From: Pseudomonas arsenicoxydans
GTDB lineage: Bacteria > Pseudomonadota > Gammaproteobacteria > Pseudomonadales > Pseudomonadaceae
Assembly (NCBI RefSeq): GCF_006438915.1
Contig: NZ_RCZE01000011.1
Location: forward strand, 62,001 to 126,000
Direction: 5' to 3'
Length of the DNA: 64,000 bases
Below the pieces are notes generated by a model. The model had not been told where the DNA came from, searched no databases, and saw nothing but the letters and a program-made list of their open reading frames with translations. Made by a program: the position numbers and the translations under genes. Every line of letters starts with the position of its first letter. Position 1 is the first letter of the stretch. Below, piece by piece: positions 18,397 to 27,005 of this stretch.

Positions 18397-18476
18397 CATC
18401 TTCAACCTTAGCTTGAGGACAGCGCGACCTGGCACTGCCCATGACGTTATTCGTGACTACCGATTTCCAGATACTA

Positions 18477-18502
18477 AAACGCCGCTCTAGCAAGCGGCGT
18501 TT
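18477..18502 (-). terminator. Hairpin between obg and proB
   Basis: Perfect ten-base stem AAACGCCGCT/AGCGGCGTTT with a six-base loop, 17 bases after the obg stop. A short T run is present within the stem on both strands, so it probably ends obg transcription. Confidence 0.75.
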
Positions 18503-18519
18503 AAGTTTATCGCAACGAA

Positions 18520-19743
18520 TCAGTCACGCACGTAAATGATTTCCGGACCGTCTTCGTCATCCACATCTTCTTCATCCCAATCATCGTCGCCGATGTCGTG
18601 GACCGACTTCACGCCGCTACGGCGCAGGGCACGCTGGTCATCCAGGGCCTGCAGCTGAGCACGGGCTTCGTCTTCGATGCGCTGATCGAGCTCTGCCAGC
18701 TCCTCCTTGTAGGCCGGGTCGGCAGCCAGACGGTCAGCACGATCTTCCATGTATCGCATGATGTCGTGGCACAAACGCTCGGTGCCGAGCTTGGAGATGG
18801 CCGAGATCACGTAGACCGGACCCGTCCACTCCAGGCGATCAACGATTTCCTTGACGCGAGCATCGTGCTCTTCTTCAAGGATCTGGTCGCACTTGTTCAG
18901 CACCAGCCAACGATCACGCTCAGCCAGAGACGGGCTGAACTTGGTCAGCTCGCTGACGATCACTTCAGCGGCATCCGGGGCACTGGTGTCATCCAGTGGC
19001 GCCATGTCCACGAGGTGCAGCAGCAAACGGGTACGCGACAAGTGCTTGAGGAAACGAATCCCCAGGCCAGCACCATCGGAAGCACCTTCGATCAGACCCG
19101 GAATGTCCGCGACCACGAAGCTCTTCCAACGATCGACGCTGACCACACCCAGGTTCGGCACCAAGGTGGTAAACGGGTAATCGGCGACTTTCGGCTTGGC
19201 GGCCGATACCGAGCGGATGAAGGTACTTTTACCGGCGTTCGGCAAGCCCAGCAGGCCGACGTCAGCCAGCACTTTCATTTCCAGCTTGAGGTCACGCGCC
19301 TCACCCGGCTTACCCGGAGTGGTCTGACGCGGAGCGCGGTTGGTACTGGATTTAAAACGGGTGTTGCCCAGACCGTGCCAGCCGCCGTGAGCCACCAGCA
19401 GCTTCTGGCCAGCCTTGGTCAGGTCGCCGATCACTTCTTGAGTAGCGGCGTCGATGACGGTAGTGCCGACCGGCACGCGCAGCACCAGCTCTTCACCTTT
19501 CTTGCCGGTGCAGTCAGTGCTGCCGCCGTTGGAGCCGCGCTCGGCATCGAAGTGACGGGTGTAACGGTAGTCGACCAGGGTGTTGAGGTTTTCGTCGGCG
19601 ATCATGTAGACCGAGCCGCCATCACCACCGTCACCACCGTTCGGGCCGCCGTTTTCAATGAATTTCTCGCGACGGAAGCTCATGCAACCGTTGCCGCCGT
19701 CGCCGGCCTTTACTCGAATCGATACTTCATCAACAAACTTCAT
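18520..19743 (-). CDS. obg: GTPase Obg/CgtA
   Basis: 407 residues. Glycine-rich Obg fold at the N-terminus (GDGGNGCMSFRREKF, GGDGGDGGSVY), GTPase domain from about residue 160 with G1 GLPNAGKST, G3 DIPGLIEGA and G4 NKCD, and a strongly acidic C-terminal tail (DDDWDEEDVDDEDG). It acts in 50S assembly and stringent-response control. It follows rplU and rpmA on the same strand but is separated from them by a terminator and a structured leader, so it may have its own promoter. Confidence 0.97.
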   Translation of the reverse strand: MKFVDEVSIRVKAGDGGNGCMSFRREKFIENGGPNGGDGGDGGSVYMIADENLNTLVDYRYTRHFDAERGSNGGSTDCTGKKGEELVLRVPVGTTVIDAATQEVIGDLTKAGQKLLVAHGGWHGLGNTRFKSSTNRAPRQTTPGKPGEARDLKLEMKVLADVGLLGLPNAGKSTFIRSVSAAKPKVADYPFTTLVPNLGVVSVDRWKSFVVADIPGLIEGASDGAGLGIRFLKHLSRTRLLLHLVDMAPLDDTSAPDAAEVIVSELTKFSPSLAERDRWLVLNKCDQILEEEHDARVKEIVDRLEWTGPVYVISAISKLGTERLCHDIMRYMEDRADRLAADPAYKEELAELDQRIEDEARAQLQALDDQRALRRSGVKSVHDIGDDDWDEEDVDDEDGPEIIYVRD

Positions 19744-19794
19744 AACAAAACGCCTCTCGCCATACGGACGAGCCGAAAATATCTAGACATAAGA

Positions 19795-19876
19795 CTCTTG
19801 CAAAAATGAGCGCAGCGACCTCAATCAACGACCGCAAAAACTGCGCTGGAGCCCATCACAAACAGCTTTGCAAGAG
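19795..19876 (-). other. Long imperfect stem-loop upstream of obg
   Basis: Outer arms CTCTTGCAAA (19795-19804) and TTTGCAAGAG (19867-19876) are perfect complements, and inner arms AGCGCAG (19809-19815) and CTGCGCT (19841-19847) also pair, giving an 82-base folded element inside the 193-base rpmA-obg gap. It is not a REP. It could be an obg 5' UTR structure or a small mobile repeat. Confidence 0.5.
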
Positions 19877-19892
19877 ACTCACCCCACAAACG

Positions 19893-19922
19893 AAAAAGCC
19901 CCGTCGCAAGACAGGGCTTTTC
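19893..19922 (-). terminator. rplU-rpmA intrinsic terminator
   Basis: On the minus strand AAAAGCCCTGTC-TTGC-GACGGGGCTTTTT: twelve-base stem with one G-T pair and a T run, 14 bases after the rpmA stop. Confidence 0.85.
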
Positions 19923-19936
19923 CAGCAACCACGTAA

Positions 19937-20212
19937 TTATGCCGCGACGACGTCAGTCTTCGGGACAATGCTTACGTAACGGCGATTGAAAGCGCCTTTT
20001 ACTTCAAACTTGATCACGCCGTCGATTTTAGCGAACAGAGTGTGATCTTTACCCATGCCAACACCGTAACCGGCGTGGAATTGGGTGCCGCGCTGACGCA
20101 CGATGATGTTGCCCGGAATGATAACCTGGCCGCCATACATCTTCACGCCAAGGCGTTTGGCTTCTGAGTCGCGACCGTTACGGGTACTACCACCAGCTTT
20201 TTTGTGTGCCAT
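19937..20212 (-). CDS. rpmA: 50S ribosomal protein L27
   Basis: 91 residues. Starts MAHKKAGGSTRNGRDSEAKR, the L27 N-terminus that reaches the peptidyl transferase centre, with no cleavable extension of the Firmicutes type. Second gene of the rplU-rpmA operon, 34 bases after rplU. Confidence 0.98.
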   Translation of the reverse strand: MAHKKAGGSTRNGRDSEAKRLGVKMYGGQVIIPGNIIVRQRGTQFHAGYGVGMGKDHTLFAKIDGVIKFEVKGAFNRRYVSIVPKTDVVAA

Positions 20213-20246
20213 GAGTCAATTCTCCTAGTGAGGAATTAGGCTGAAA

Positions 20247-20561
20247 TTAAGCCTGAATACCGGTGATTTTGATCTCGGTGTACCACTGGCGGTGGCCCAT
20301 ACGCTTCATGTGGTGCTTACGACGACGGAACTTGATGATGCGGACTTTATCGTGACGACCTTGGGAGATCACTTCAGCCACAACGGTAGCGCCAGCAACA
20401 ACTGGAGCGCCGATGTTCACGTCATCGCCATTGGCGACCAACAGAACGCGATCAAAAGTAACGGATTCGCCGGTAGCGATTTCCAGTTTTTCGATCTTCA
20501 GGTATTCACCTGGGGCGACCTTGTATTGCTTGCCACCAGTAACAATTACTGCGTACGACAT
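20247..20561 (-). CDS. rplU: 50S ribosomal protein L21
   Basis: 104 residues, MSYAVIVTGGKQYKV to TEIKITGIQA, full L21 length, with the basic KFRRRKHHMKRMGHRQ loop that binds 23S rRNA. The start at 20561 has GGAG nine bases upstream; the open frame extends further but lacks a site. The transcript leader is about 130 bases from the promoter at 20694-20722. Confidence 0.98.
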   Translation of the reverse strand: MSYAVIVTGGKQYKVAPGEYLKIEKLEIATGESVTFDRVLLVANGDDVNIGAPVVAGATVVAEVISQGRHDKVRIIKFRRRKHHMKRMGHRQWYTEIKITGIQA

Positions 20562-20693
20562 GGTATTTCTCCGATAATCCTGCTCACCCAGCTCTTTATA
20601 AGAAGAGGTATTGGCTGGCATGGCTGCATAGGGCTGGAAGGCCGGTTTGCAATTGCGTAAGGCAGGTGCTGCCCAGGAAGTTCAGGGTGCGCG

Positions 20694-20722
20694 ATTGTAC
20701 GCAAGCTGCCGGAGTGATGCAA
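20694..20722 (-). promoter_or_regulatory. Sigma-70 promoter for rplU-rpmA
   Basis: On the minus strand TTGCAT, 17-base spacer, TACAAT. Good spacing and five of six -10 matches. Confidence 0.65.
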
Positions 20723-20740
20723 GAGGCCGTCCATCGCGCC

Positions 20741-20769
20741 TTGACACTCGCCGACGTGGGTCCTAGCAT
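20741..20769 (+). promoter_or_regulatory. Sigma-70 promoter for ispB
   Basis: TTGACA at 20741-20746, 17-base spacer, TAGCAT at 20764-20769, 32 bases before the ispB start. It sits nearly back to back with the rplU promoter. Confidence 0.6.
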
Positions 20770-20801
20770 GCCGCGCAACCCTTCTGGAGCAACTGTCGCT
20801 G

Positions 20802-21770
20802 ATGCAACCCCAAGCTTTCTACCGCGCGGTGGCGGACGATTTTAGCGCCGTCGACGGCATCATCAAGAAGCAGCTGACTTCCCGAGTGCCGCTGGTATCG
20901 AAAATCGGCGATTACATTACCTCGGCTGGCGGTAAACGCCTGCGTCCTTTATTAGTGTTGCTGTGTGGCAAGGCGCTGGGCCGCGAAGGCGACGACCTGC
21001 GTCTGCTGGCCGCGACCATCGAGTTCCTGCACACCGCCACCCTGCTGCATGACGATGTGGTCGACATGTCCGGCATGCGCCGTGGCCGCTCGACCGCCAA
21101 CGCCATGTGGGGCAACGCCCCGAGCGTGCTGGTCGGCGACTTCCTGTATTCGCGCTCCTTCGAAATGATGGTCGAACTGGGCTCCATGCCGGTGATGAAG
21201 ATCCTTTCGCAAGCGACCCGCATCATCGCCGAAGGCGAAGTGTTGCAGCTGTCGAAAGTCCGTGACGCCAGCACCACCGAAGAAACCTACATGGAAGTCA
21301 TCCGCGGCAAGACCGCGATGCTCTTCGAGGCTTCGACCCACAGTGCTGCCGCTCTTTGCGAAGCCACAGCGGAACAGGCCGAAGCCCTGCGCACCTTTGG
21401 CGACCACTTGGGCGTAGCCTTCCAACTGGTCGACGACCTGCTGGATTACAAAGGCGACGCGCAAACCCTGGGCAAGAACGTGGGTGACGACCTGGCCGAA
21501 GGCAAGCCGACCTTGCCACTGATCTTCACCATGCGTGAAGGCACACCGGAACAGGCAGCCCTGGTGCGCAAGGCGATCCAGAAAGGCGGTATCGAAGACC
21601 TGGAAAGCATCCGTGAAGCGGTAGAAGCCTCTGGCTCGCTGGAATACACCGCAAAACTGGCCCGTGATTACGTGGCCCGTGCGATCAAATGCCTCGACGC
21701 GCTGCCTGCCAGCGAGTACCGCGATGCATTGGTTGAGTTGAGTGAATTTGCGGTAGCCCGCACGCACTAA
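20802..21770 (+). CDS. ispB: All-trans polyprenyl diphosphate synthase (octaprenyl/nonaprenyl)
   Basis: 322 residues, trans-prenyltransferase family. First aspartate-rich motif LLHDDVVD, second LVDDLLDYKGD, and the GGKRLRPLL substrate-binding element. It builds the ubiquinone side chain (C45 in Pseudomonas, from family knowledge). It is divergent from rplU. Length and motifs fit IspB rather than the shorter-chain IspA. Confidence 0.93.
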   Translation: MQPQAFYRAVADDFSAVDGIIKKQLTSRVPLVSKIGDYITSAGGKRLRPLLVLLCGKALGREGDDLRLLAATIEFLHTATLLHDDVVDMSGMRRGRSTANAMWGNAPSVLVGDFLYSRSFEMMVELGSMPVMKILSQATRIIAEGEVLQLSKVRDASTTEETYMEVIRGKTAMLFEASTHSAAALCEATAEQAEALRTFGDHLGVAFQLVDDLLDYKGDAQTLGKNVGDDLAEGKPTLPLIFTMREGTPEQAALVRKAIQKGGIEDLESIREAVEASGSLEYTAKLARDYVARAIKCLDALPASEYRDALVELSEFAVARTH

Positions 21771-21798
21771 CGACACCGCAATACCCTGTGGGGCGACT

Positions 21799-21901
21799 TG
21801 TGGCGAGGGGGCTTGCCCCCGTTGGGTCGCGAAGCGCCCCCGGCATTTCAATGGGTTTACGATTGCTTCGCAGTCGAACGGGGGCAAGCCCCCTCGCCAC
21901 A
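21799..21901. repeat. REP-like inverted pair, second sequence type
   Basis: Arms TGTGGCGAGGGGGCTTGCCC... (21799-21825) and the inverse (21876-21901), about 50 bases apart. The GGCGAGGGGGCTTGCCCCC core differs from the other REPs in the window, so it belongs to a different REP family. Confidence 0.85.
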
Positions 21902-21997
21902 GGTCGCTTCCACAGGTTTATCAGCGTCCAGTCCTCTCCCGCCTAAAACCCTATACAATGTGCGACTTTTAGCGATTCCTCAATCCAAGGAGCTTTA

Positions 21998-22339
21998 GTG
22001 AGCACGTTGCCACCCTGCCCAAAATGCAATTCCGAATACACTTATGAAGACGGCGCACAGCTGATCTGCCCCGAGTGCGCGCACGAGTGGTCCGCCAGCG
22101 GCGAAGCCGACGTGGCGTCCGATGACACCGTGAAAAAGGATTCGGTCGGCAATGTCCTGCAGGACGGCGATACCATCACTGTGATCAAGGACCTCAAGGT
22201 CAAGGGCACATCGCTGGTGGTCAAGGTCGGCACCAAGGTCAAGAACATCCGCCTGTGCGATGGTGACCACGACATCGACTGCAAGATCGACGGCATCGGC
22301 CCGATGAAGCTCAAATCCGAGTTCGTCAGAAAAGTCTGA
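21998..22339 (+). CDS. YjdM/PhnA-family zinc ribbon protein
   Basis: 113 residues. N-terminal zinc ribbon with CPKCNSEYTY and CPECAHEW, then the compact beta domain DGDTITVIKDLKVKGTSLVVKVGTKVKNIRL found in the E. coli YjdM (PhnA) family. Despite the old phn name, the family is not shown to cleave phosphonates by itself, and phosphonate genes are absent here. Start is GTG 21998 with AAGGAG upstream. Probably single-gene; a GC hairpin without a T run follows at about 22352. Confidence 0.88.
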   Translation: MSTLPPCPKCNSEYTYEDGAQLICPECAHEWSASGEADVASDDTVKKDSVGNVLQDGDTITVIKDLKVKGTSLVVKVGTKVKNIRLCDGDHDIDCKIDGIGPMKLKSEFVRKV

Positions 22340-22496
22340 ATCTGCTGTATTCCATCCCGCGCCTTGCGTGGGATGGTGCTTCGCCCTCCCCCGCTTCAAC
22401 CCGCCTGCACGCGCAATAGCCAAACGCCAGCCGATTTGACCTTACGCAACCTTTACCCGGAAAAAAGCACAAACCGCCAATAGGTCCTTGCTATTT

Positions 22497-22519
22497 GATG
22501 AATAAGAATTATTCTCATT
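22497..22519. promoter_or_regulatory. Fur-box-like site
   Basis: GAATAA-GAA-TTATTC (22500-22514) is a perfect 6-3-6 inverted repeat within an AT-rich 23-base stretch, about 27 bases before the start at 22546. Its shape resembles the Fur consensus of adjacent NATAAT-type hexamers, though not every base matches. Confidence 0.55.
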
Positions 22520-22545
22520 GAAACCCAAATCAATGGAGATGAGAC

Positions 22546-22803
22546 ATGACTTATTTGATCGATGCCTGGCTGGATCGCCCACACCCTTACCTGAGGATCC
22601 TGCATCGGGAAACCGGGGAAGTCTGTGCGGTGCTTGAAGAAGAAGCCTTGAGCGAACTGCAGGATCAGGGGGATCTGGATGTCAGCGGCCTGAGTTCCAG
22701 CGAGCCGGTGGTGCTCAAGGAACTGGTGCGTAATCTGTTTCTATTCTGTTATGCCCGGGCGTTGCGCCCGTCGAATGAACTGAACACAAAGTTCGAAGTA
22801 TGA
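22546..22803 (+). CDS. Conserved hypothetical protein, probably iron-responsive
   Basis: 85 residues, acidic, no membrane segment or signal peptide, no recognised domain. Core features are VCAVLEEEALSELQDQGDL and a hydrophobic LVRNLFLFCYARAL helix. By position (after ispB, before fklB) it matches a conserved Pseudomonas hypothetical known to me as PA4570. The Fur-like box just upstream suggests it is induced when iron is scarce. GGAG precedes the ATG. Function unknown. Confidence 0.75.
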   Translation: MTYLIDAWLDRPHPYLRILHRETGEVCAVLEEEALSELQDQGDLDVSGLSSSEPVVLKELVRNLFLFCYARALRPSNELNTKFEV

Positions 22804-22820
22804 AGCTCACCGCAAAACCC

Positions 22821-22909
22821 TGTAGGAGCAGAGCTTGCTCGCGATGCAGACGACTAGATTCCGACTTGAAACCGAGGTGATACATTCGCGAGCAAGCTTT
22901 GCTCCTACA
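22821..22909. repeat. REP inverted pair, TGTAGGAG type
   Basis: 89-bp element with TGTAGGAG/CTCCTACA ends and GCTTGCTCGCGA core (right arm variant GCGAGCAAGCTTTGC). Third sequence type of REP in the window; lies after the 85-aa gene and before convergent fklB. Confidence 0.85.
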
Positions 22910-22920
22910 GGATCAATTGC

Positions 22921-23538
22921 TTACAGAACGTCGAGCAGTTCGACGTCGAACACCAGTACGCTGTGCGGCGGAATGCTGCCAACGCCTTGAGCGCCGTAAG
23001 CCAGTTCGCTCGGCACGTACAGACGCCATTTGCTGCCGGCATTCATCAGTTGCAGGGCTTCGGTCCAGCCAGCGATCACGCCGCCAACCGGGAATTCAGC
23101 AGGCTCACCGCGCTCGTAGGAGCTGTCGAACACAGTGCCGTCGATCAGGGTGCCGTGGTAGTGAGTACGCACTTGATCTTCACGGGTCGGCTTGGCGCCT
23201 TCACCGGCAGTCAGCACTTCGAATTGCAGGCCGGAAGCCAGGGTAGTGATGCCTTCACGCTTGGCGTTATCAGCCAGGAAAGCCAGGCCTTCGCCAGCAG
23301 CCGCTTCAGCTTTGGCAGCCGCTTCGGCTTGCATGATTTCGCGAATCACCTTAAAGCTCGCGGACATTTCTTCCTGGCCAACACGGCTTTCCTTGCCGGC
23401 GAAGGCATCGGTCAGACCTGCCAGGATCGCGTCCAGGCTAACGCCCGGTGGCGGGTTGTCGCGCAGCTGGTCGCCCAGCTGACGGCCAATACCGTAGCTG
23501 ACGCGGGTTTCGTCGGTGGACAGATTTACTTCGGACAT
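22921..23538 (-). CDS. fklB: FKBP-type peptidyl-prolyl isomerase FklB
   Basis: 205 residues, FklB length. N-terminal dimerisation helices (VSYGIGRQLGDQL through about residue 95) then an FKBP domain with VRTHYHGTLIDGTVFDSSY, VIAGWTEALQLM and YGAQGVGSIPPHSVLVFDVEL. No signal peptide, so cytoplasmic. Start at 23538 (MSEVNLS) has GGAG; the upstream open frame overlaps the next gene and is not coding. Confidence 0.93.
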   Translation of the reverse strand: MSEVNLSTDETRVSYGIGRQLGDQLRDNPPPGVSLDAILAGLTDAFAGKESRVGQEEMSASFKVIREIMQAEAAAKAEAAAGEGLAFLADNAKREGITTLASGLQFEVLTAGEGAKPTREDQVRTHYHGTLIDGTVFDSSYERGEPAEFPVGGVIAGWTEALQLMNAGSKWRLYVPSELAYGAQGVGSIPPHSVLVFDVELLDVL

Positions 23539-23659
23539 GACACTGCTCCGCTGTGCGGACGGCCCGGGAACTTGCCGTGCGTGCACAGCGCGTCCCGGAG
23601 CGCCCGGAACCAAAAGGGCCAGCAGACTAGCACAGATGACATCGTCCTGATGAGGGCTG

Positions 23660-23971
23660 TCAGTGTTGCCAGGAAGAGCGGAAGGCAATCGGCACCTTCA
23701 AGCTTTCCCCCACACTCGCGCCCAGCCCGCACATCTCATCATGAACCGAGGCGTGAACAAGGTTGAAGGGTAAAGAAGGGAAGTCATGCAGCACCTGACG
23801 CGCATGCTCGACCGAGCGCACCTGGAACATATGGTCGTGGGCATCGCTCAAGGGATACGCGGCACCGTGCATGCGCGCCTCCAGCAGATAGATCCCGCCT
23901 TCCATGGAGATCAGGTTCAACTCATCGACTTTCCCTGCGATGGCATAAGCGCGTAGTTCAACAAGATTCAT
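23660..23971 (-). CDS. Conserved hypothetical protein (DUF6482-like)
   Basis: 103 residues, no signal peptide. MNLVELRAYAIAGKVDELNLISMEGGIYLLEARMHG-like N-terminal half, then a His/Asp-rich SDAHDHMFQVRS and a C-terminal CGLGASVGESL. It resembles Pseudomonas DUF6482 proteins (recalled, not searched). It sits upstream of fklB on the same strand with a 121-base gap. GAGGTG precedes the ATG. Function unknown. Confidence 0.75.
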   Translation of the reverse strand: MNLVELRAYAIAGKVDELNLISMEGGIYLLEARMHGAAYPLSDAHDHMFQVRSVEHARQVLHDFPSLPFNLVHASVHDEMCGLGASVGESLKVPIAFRSSWQH

Positions 23972-24079
23972 AAAGGCACCTCAGACAATGGCGAGCCAAG
24001 ACTACTTACAGGGATAGGCCCCGGCGCATCAAAGCACAAGCCAGCAACGCCACCGCCCGTCCGGTTCGATCCAATCACC

Positions 24080-24167
24080 TGTAGGAGCCTGGCTTGCCAG
24101 CGATGGCGTCAGCTCGATCTGACGACAAACCGCGGTGATGCCATCGCGGGCAAGCCTTGCTCCTACA
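24080..24167. repeat. REP inverted pair, TGTAGGAG type
   Basis: 88-bp element with TGTAGGAG/CTCCTACA ends and the GGCTTGCCAGCGATGGC / GCCATCGCGGGCAAGCC arms; same type as 22821-22909 but more diverged. Confidence 0.8.
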
Positions 24168-24181
24168 GAGGTTGTGCGGAG

Positions 24182-24670
24182 TCAGTGCTTGGTCAGCTTG
24201 TCCAGGTAGCCCATGGCGAAGGCCGACACGACGAACGTCATGTGGATGATCACGTACCACTTCAAATGCTCGGGATCGACGTTCTTGGCGTCCATGAATA
24301 TCCGCAGCAGGTGGATAGAGGAAATCGCCACGATGGAAGCGGCCACTTTCATCTTCAGGGAAGATGAATCCATGGTGCCCAGCCAGTTGAGCTTTTCCTT
24401 GTGGTCATCGATATCCAGTTCAGAAACGAAGTTCTCGTAACCGGAAATCATCACCATCACCAGCAAACCGCCTACCAGCGCCATGTCGATCAGCGACAGC
24501 AGCACCAGGATCAGGTCCGATTCCGCCATCGAGAACACATTGGGGATAACGTGGAAAACTTCCTGGAAGAACTTCAGCGCCAGCGCCAACAGCCCAAGCG
24601 ACAACCCGAAGTAGATCGGCGCCAGCAGCCAGCGGGAGGCGTACATTGCATTTTCGATAAAGCGTTCCAT
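24182..24670 (-). CDS. YqhA/UPF0114 family inner-membrane protein
   Basis: 162 residues, three to four membrane segments (LAPIYFGLSLGLLALALKF, LILVLLSLIDMALVGGLLVMV, a third near residue 110 and a fourth near 140). The N-terminus MERFIENAMYASRWLLAP and the central SGYENFVS are signatures of the TIGR00645/YqhA family, whose function is unknown. Single gene; it diverges from the lipoprotein gene at 24842. Confidence 0.88.
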   Translation of the reverse strand: MERFIENAMYASRWLLAPIYFGLSLGLLALALKFFQEVFHVIPNVFSMAESDLILVLLSLIDMALVGGLLVMVMISGYENFVSELDIDDHKEKLNWLGTMDSSSLKMKVAASIVAISSIHLLRIFMDAKNVDPEHLKWYVIIHMTFVVSAFAMGYLDKLTKH

Positions 24671-24841
24671 TGAATCTCACACAGGGGTTGAAAATGGCCG
24701 CGAGTATACCAGCCACCTGTCGCTATCCAGAAGCTGCCAGAAACCGTCGAAAAATCCGCCACCTGCGCGTGTGTCACAAAGTTTTTCTGCTAGTGTCCAG
24801 ACTATTGACCGCTCAGCGACATTGGACAGGAAGACGGGAAA

Positions 24842-26671
24842 ATGGATGTGCGATTGCCTTTAACGAGTGCCGGCATCTGCCTGACGTTGCTGATGAGCGG
24901 TTGCTCGCCCGGCGAGGACAAGCATCAGGTCAGTCTCGAGGAAAAAACCGCGCAGTTTGAACAATCTCTGGATCAGATCCAGGACCCGAAGCTCAAGGAC
25001 GCCGTGTCCGAGCTCGGCGGCTCACTGCTGTTGCTCGAACGCGCGCAGCTCAAGCTCGACAGCAAACCGGTGGACACCGAATACGGCGAAGACGCCCTCG
25101 CCGTGCTTAAGCACTACCCCACGCCCCAAGCCCTGGTCGACACCTACATCAATGGCCTGTTCGTGTTGCACAAGGATTCCAGCTCCGATTACCTGACCGA
25201 CCTGCAACCGGTATTCCCGTTCAACTTCAATATTCCGGCGGCATTCCTTTTCCCCCATGGCCTGGAATGGCAATCGGTGACACTGAGCAACAAACGAGTC
25301 ATCCCCTTCCAGCCCGAATGGTCGGAAACCGATCCCGGCATTCAACTCAGTCCTTCCAGTTCCAACCTGACCAACCCCGATGACCTGACGGTGACCTACC
25401 CTTTCATCGATGGCCTGGATGTCGACAAAAAAAACCAGCCGCAACCGGTGAGCCTGCAAGGCAAAGTCGAAGTGATCGCGCCGCGCCGGCTCTACAGCTT
25501 CGACCTGGGCAAAAAGGACGTCGGCCAGACCCGCACCAACGACAACCTCAGCGTTACCCTGTTGAAGCTTGGAAAGAACTACGCCGAGATTGAATACAAC
25601 AACAGCGCTCCCGTGGCGCCTGAAGTCGTTGAAACCCTGTTGAACCCACTGATCGTCCAGGCCAAGGACAGCACAGGGCAATTTCTCTCGCGCTCCGGTT
25701 CGATCAACGAAACTGCCAAGCAAATTGCCTTCTACCAAAAACAACTGGCGAAAATGCAGCAACAGAAAACCTGGAGCGAGGCGTTCGAAAAACAGCTCAA
25801 TGACGAACAGCGCACGTTCGAGCAGCAGCAGGGCCAGCATTATTCCAAGGTGTACTTCAACGGGCCGATCGAGACCCTTGAAGTCAGCCTGCTGGATTTT
25901 TCGACCGCCACCGTCACTCGCAAAGACCTCGACCTGCCGGTGCGCCGCTTCGACCCGCACACCACCGCAAAAACCGTCCAGCCGCTGACCTTGCCGGTGG
26001 TGGTGTATGACGATCAGACGCCAATCTGGCTCAAGGGCGCGACACTGAGTGAGGAACAGCTGAAGAAAAGCATTAACGTCAATCAGTCGGTGGAAGACCC
26101 GAGTGCAGCGCGCATCGAATTCGATCACCCCAGAAGCTTCAATGACGAGTTACTCGGCACCTCATTCAGCCCCGGCGATAGCCCGGTCAGTTTCTTTACC
26201 GCGGACAACAACGGTAAACGCGACGAGCCGATCGAACTGCCACCGGAGGCCTATCAGGTCGACCCTCTGCGCGGCACGATCACCTACGATTTGAACCTGT
26301 TTCCGCAAACACCAGCGTTCGCCGTGGGCTCCATGCCGTTGTTCCTGGCCACGGTCGACAAGCAAACGCTCGACGCCCAGAAATTACCCAAGGGTCTTGA
26401 GCTCAAAGGCAATGCGCTGGTGGTGGATGCGAAACTGTTTCCTGCGCAAGACTGGCGATTTTTCGCCAGGGACGACAGCGGCAACTACCTGAAGGAGATT
26501 CTTGCGGTCACCCATGACGCCAGCGCCGAAGGGCCGGCGTTATTTGACGTGCACTACTTCTATGGCCAGCCCACACGTCTGGAAACTTATCAGCGAACCG
26601 ACCTTACCACTGTGCAATATGGTTTCGAGGTCAAATTGGCCAAGGCTGATCTGAGCCAGCTGGATCAATAA
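24842..26671 (+). CDS. Large predicted lipoprotein of unknown function
   Basis: 609 residues. Signal peptide ending in LLMSGC, a lipobox, so it should be lipid-anchored; residue +2 is Ser, compatible with outer-membrane sorting. The body is rich in beta-type sequence; an amphipathic Gln-rich stretch (about residues 295-335: KQIAFYQKQLAKMQQQK...) may be coiled-coil. No catalytic motif is visible and I do not recognise a domain. It is monocistronic, with a four-base gap to the convergent gene at 26676. Base composition is typical of the window, so recent transfer is unlikely. Confidence 0.8.
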   Translation: MDVRLPLTSAGICLTLLMSGCSPGEDKHQVSLEEKTAQFEQSLDQIQDPKLKDAVSELGGSLLLLERAQLKLDSKPVDTEYGEDALAVLKHYPTPQALVDTYINGLFVLHKDSSSDYLTDLQPVFPFNFNIPAAFLFPHGLEWQSVTLSNKRVIPFQPEWSETDPGIQLSPSSSNLTNPDDLTVTYPFIDGLDVDKKNQPQPVSLQGKVEVIAPRRLYSFDLGKKDVGQTRTNDNLSVTLLKLGKNYAEIEYNNSAPVAPEVVETLLNPLIVQAKDSTGQFLSRSGSINETAKQIAFYQKQLAKMQQQKTWSEAFEKQLNDEQRTFEQQQGQHYSKVYFNGPIETLEVSLLDFSTATVTRKDLDLPVRRFDPHTTAKTVQPLTLPVVVYDDQTPIWLKGATLSEEQLKKSINVNQSVEDPSAARIEFDHPRSFNDELLGTSFSPGDSPVSFFTADNNGKRDEPIELPPEAYQVDPLRGTITYDLNLFPQTPAFAVGSMPLFLATVDKQTLDAQKLPKGLELKGNALVVDAKLFPAQDWRFFARDDSGNYLKEILAVTHDASAEGPALFDVHYFYGQPTRLETYQRTDLTTVQYGFEVKLAKADLSQLDQ

Positions 26672-26675
26672 CCCG

Positions 26676-27005
26676 TCAGTGCTCGAAGCCACCCAGGTTG
26701 CGGCAACGACCCCCGTTGATTTCCCGCAACTGGGCTTGCAGGTGCAAGCACCAGATTTGTGGATCATCGGCCAGTTCGTAGCCGTGCAGCGTCAGGCTTT
26801 CAACGATGGTGTCGAGAATTGATTCAGCCACGAAAGGGCCATGAAACGGGCCTTGTGCCTTGATGGCTGAAGGTTGCTCGCCAGCCATTCCGGCGGCGAA
26901 GAGCAAGGTCCACATGCCCGTATCTCCCGCCAGCGGGCGGATGGCACACTCGATACGGGTCACGAGACCCAGGCATTGACGGGTAAGGCAGAGGTTGCGC
27001 GACAT
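26676..27005 (-). CDS. Conserved hypothetical protein
   Basis: 109 residues, no signal peptide or membrane segment. Four or five cysteines (NLCLTRQC, RIECAI, WCLHL, GRCRN) are spread along it; a metal or redox role is possible but not shown. Its position before a Lon-like gene matches PA4575 of P. aeruginosa (recalled synteny). Converges with the 609-aa lipoprotein, four bases apart. Function unknown. Confidence 0.65.
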   Translation of the reverse strand: MSRNLCLTRQCLGLVTRIECAIRPLAGDTGMWTLLFAAGMAGEQPSAIKAQGPFHGPFVAESILDTIVESLTLHGYELADDPQIWCLHLQAQLREINGGRCRNLGGFEH

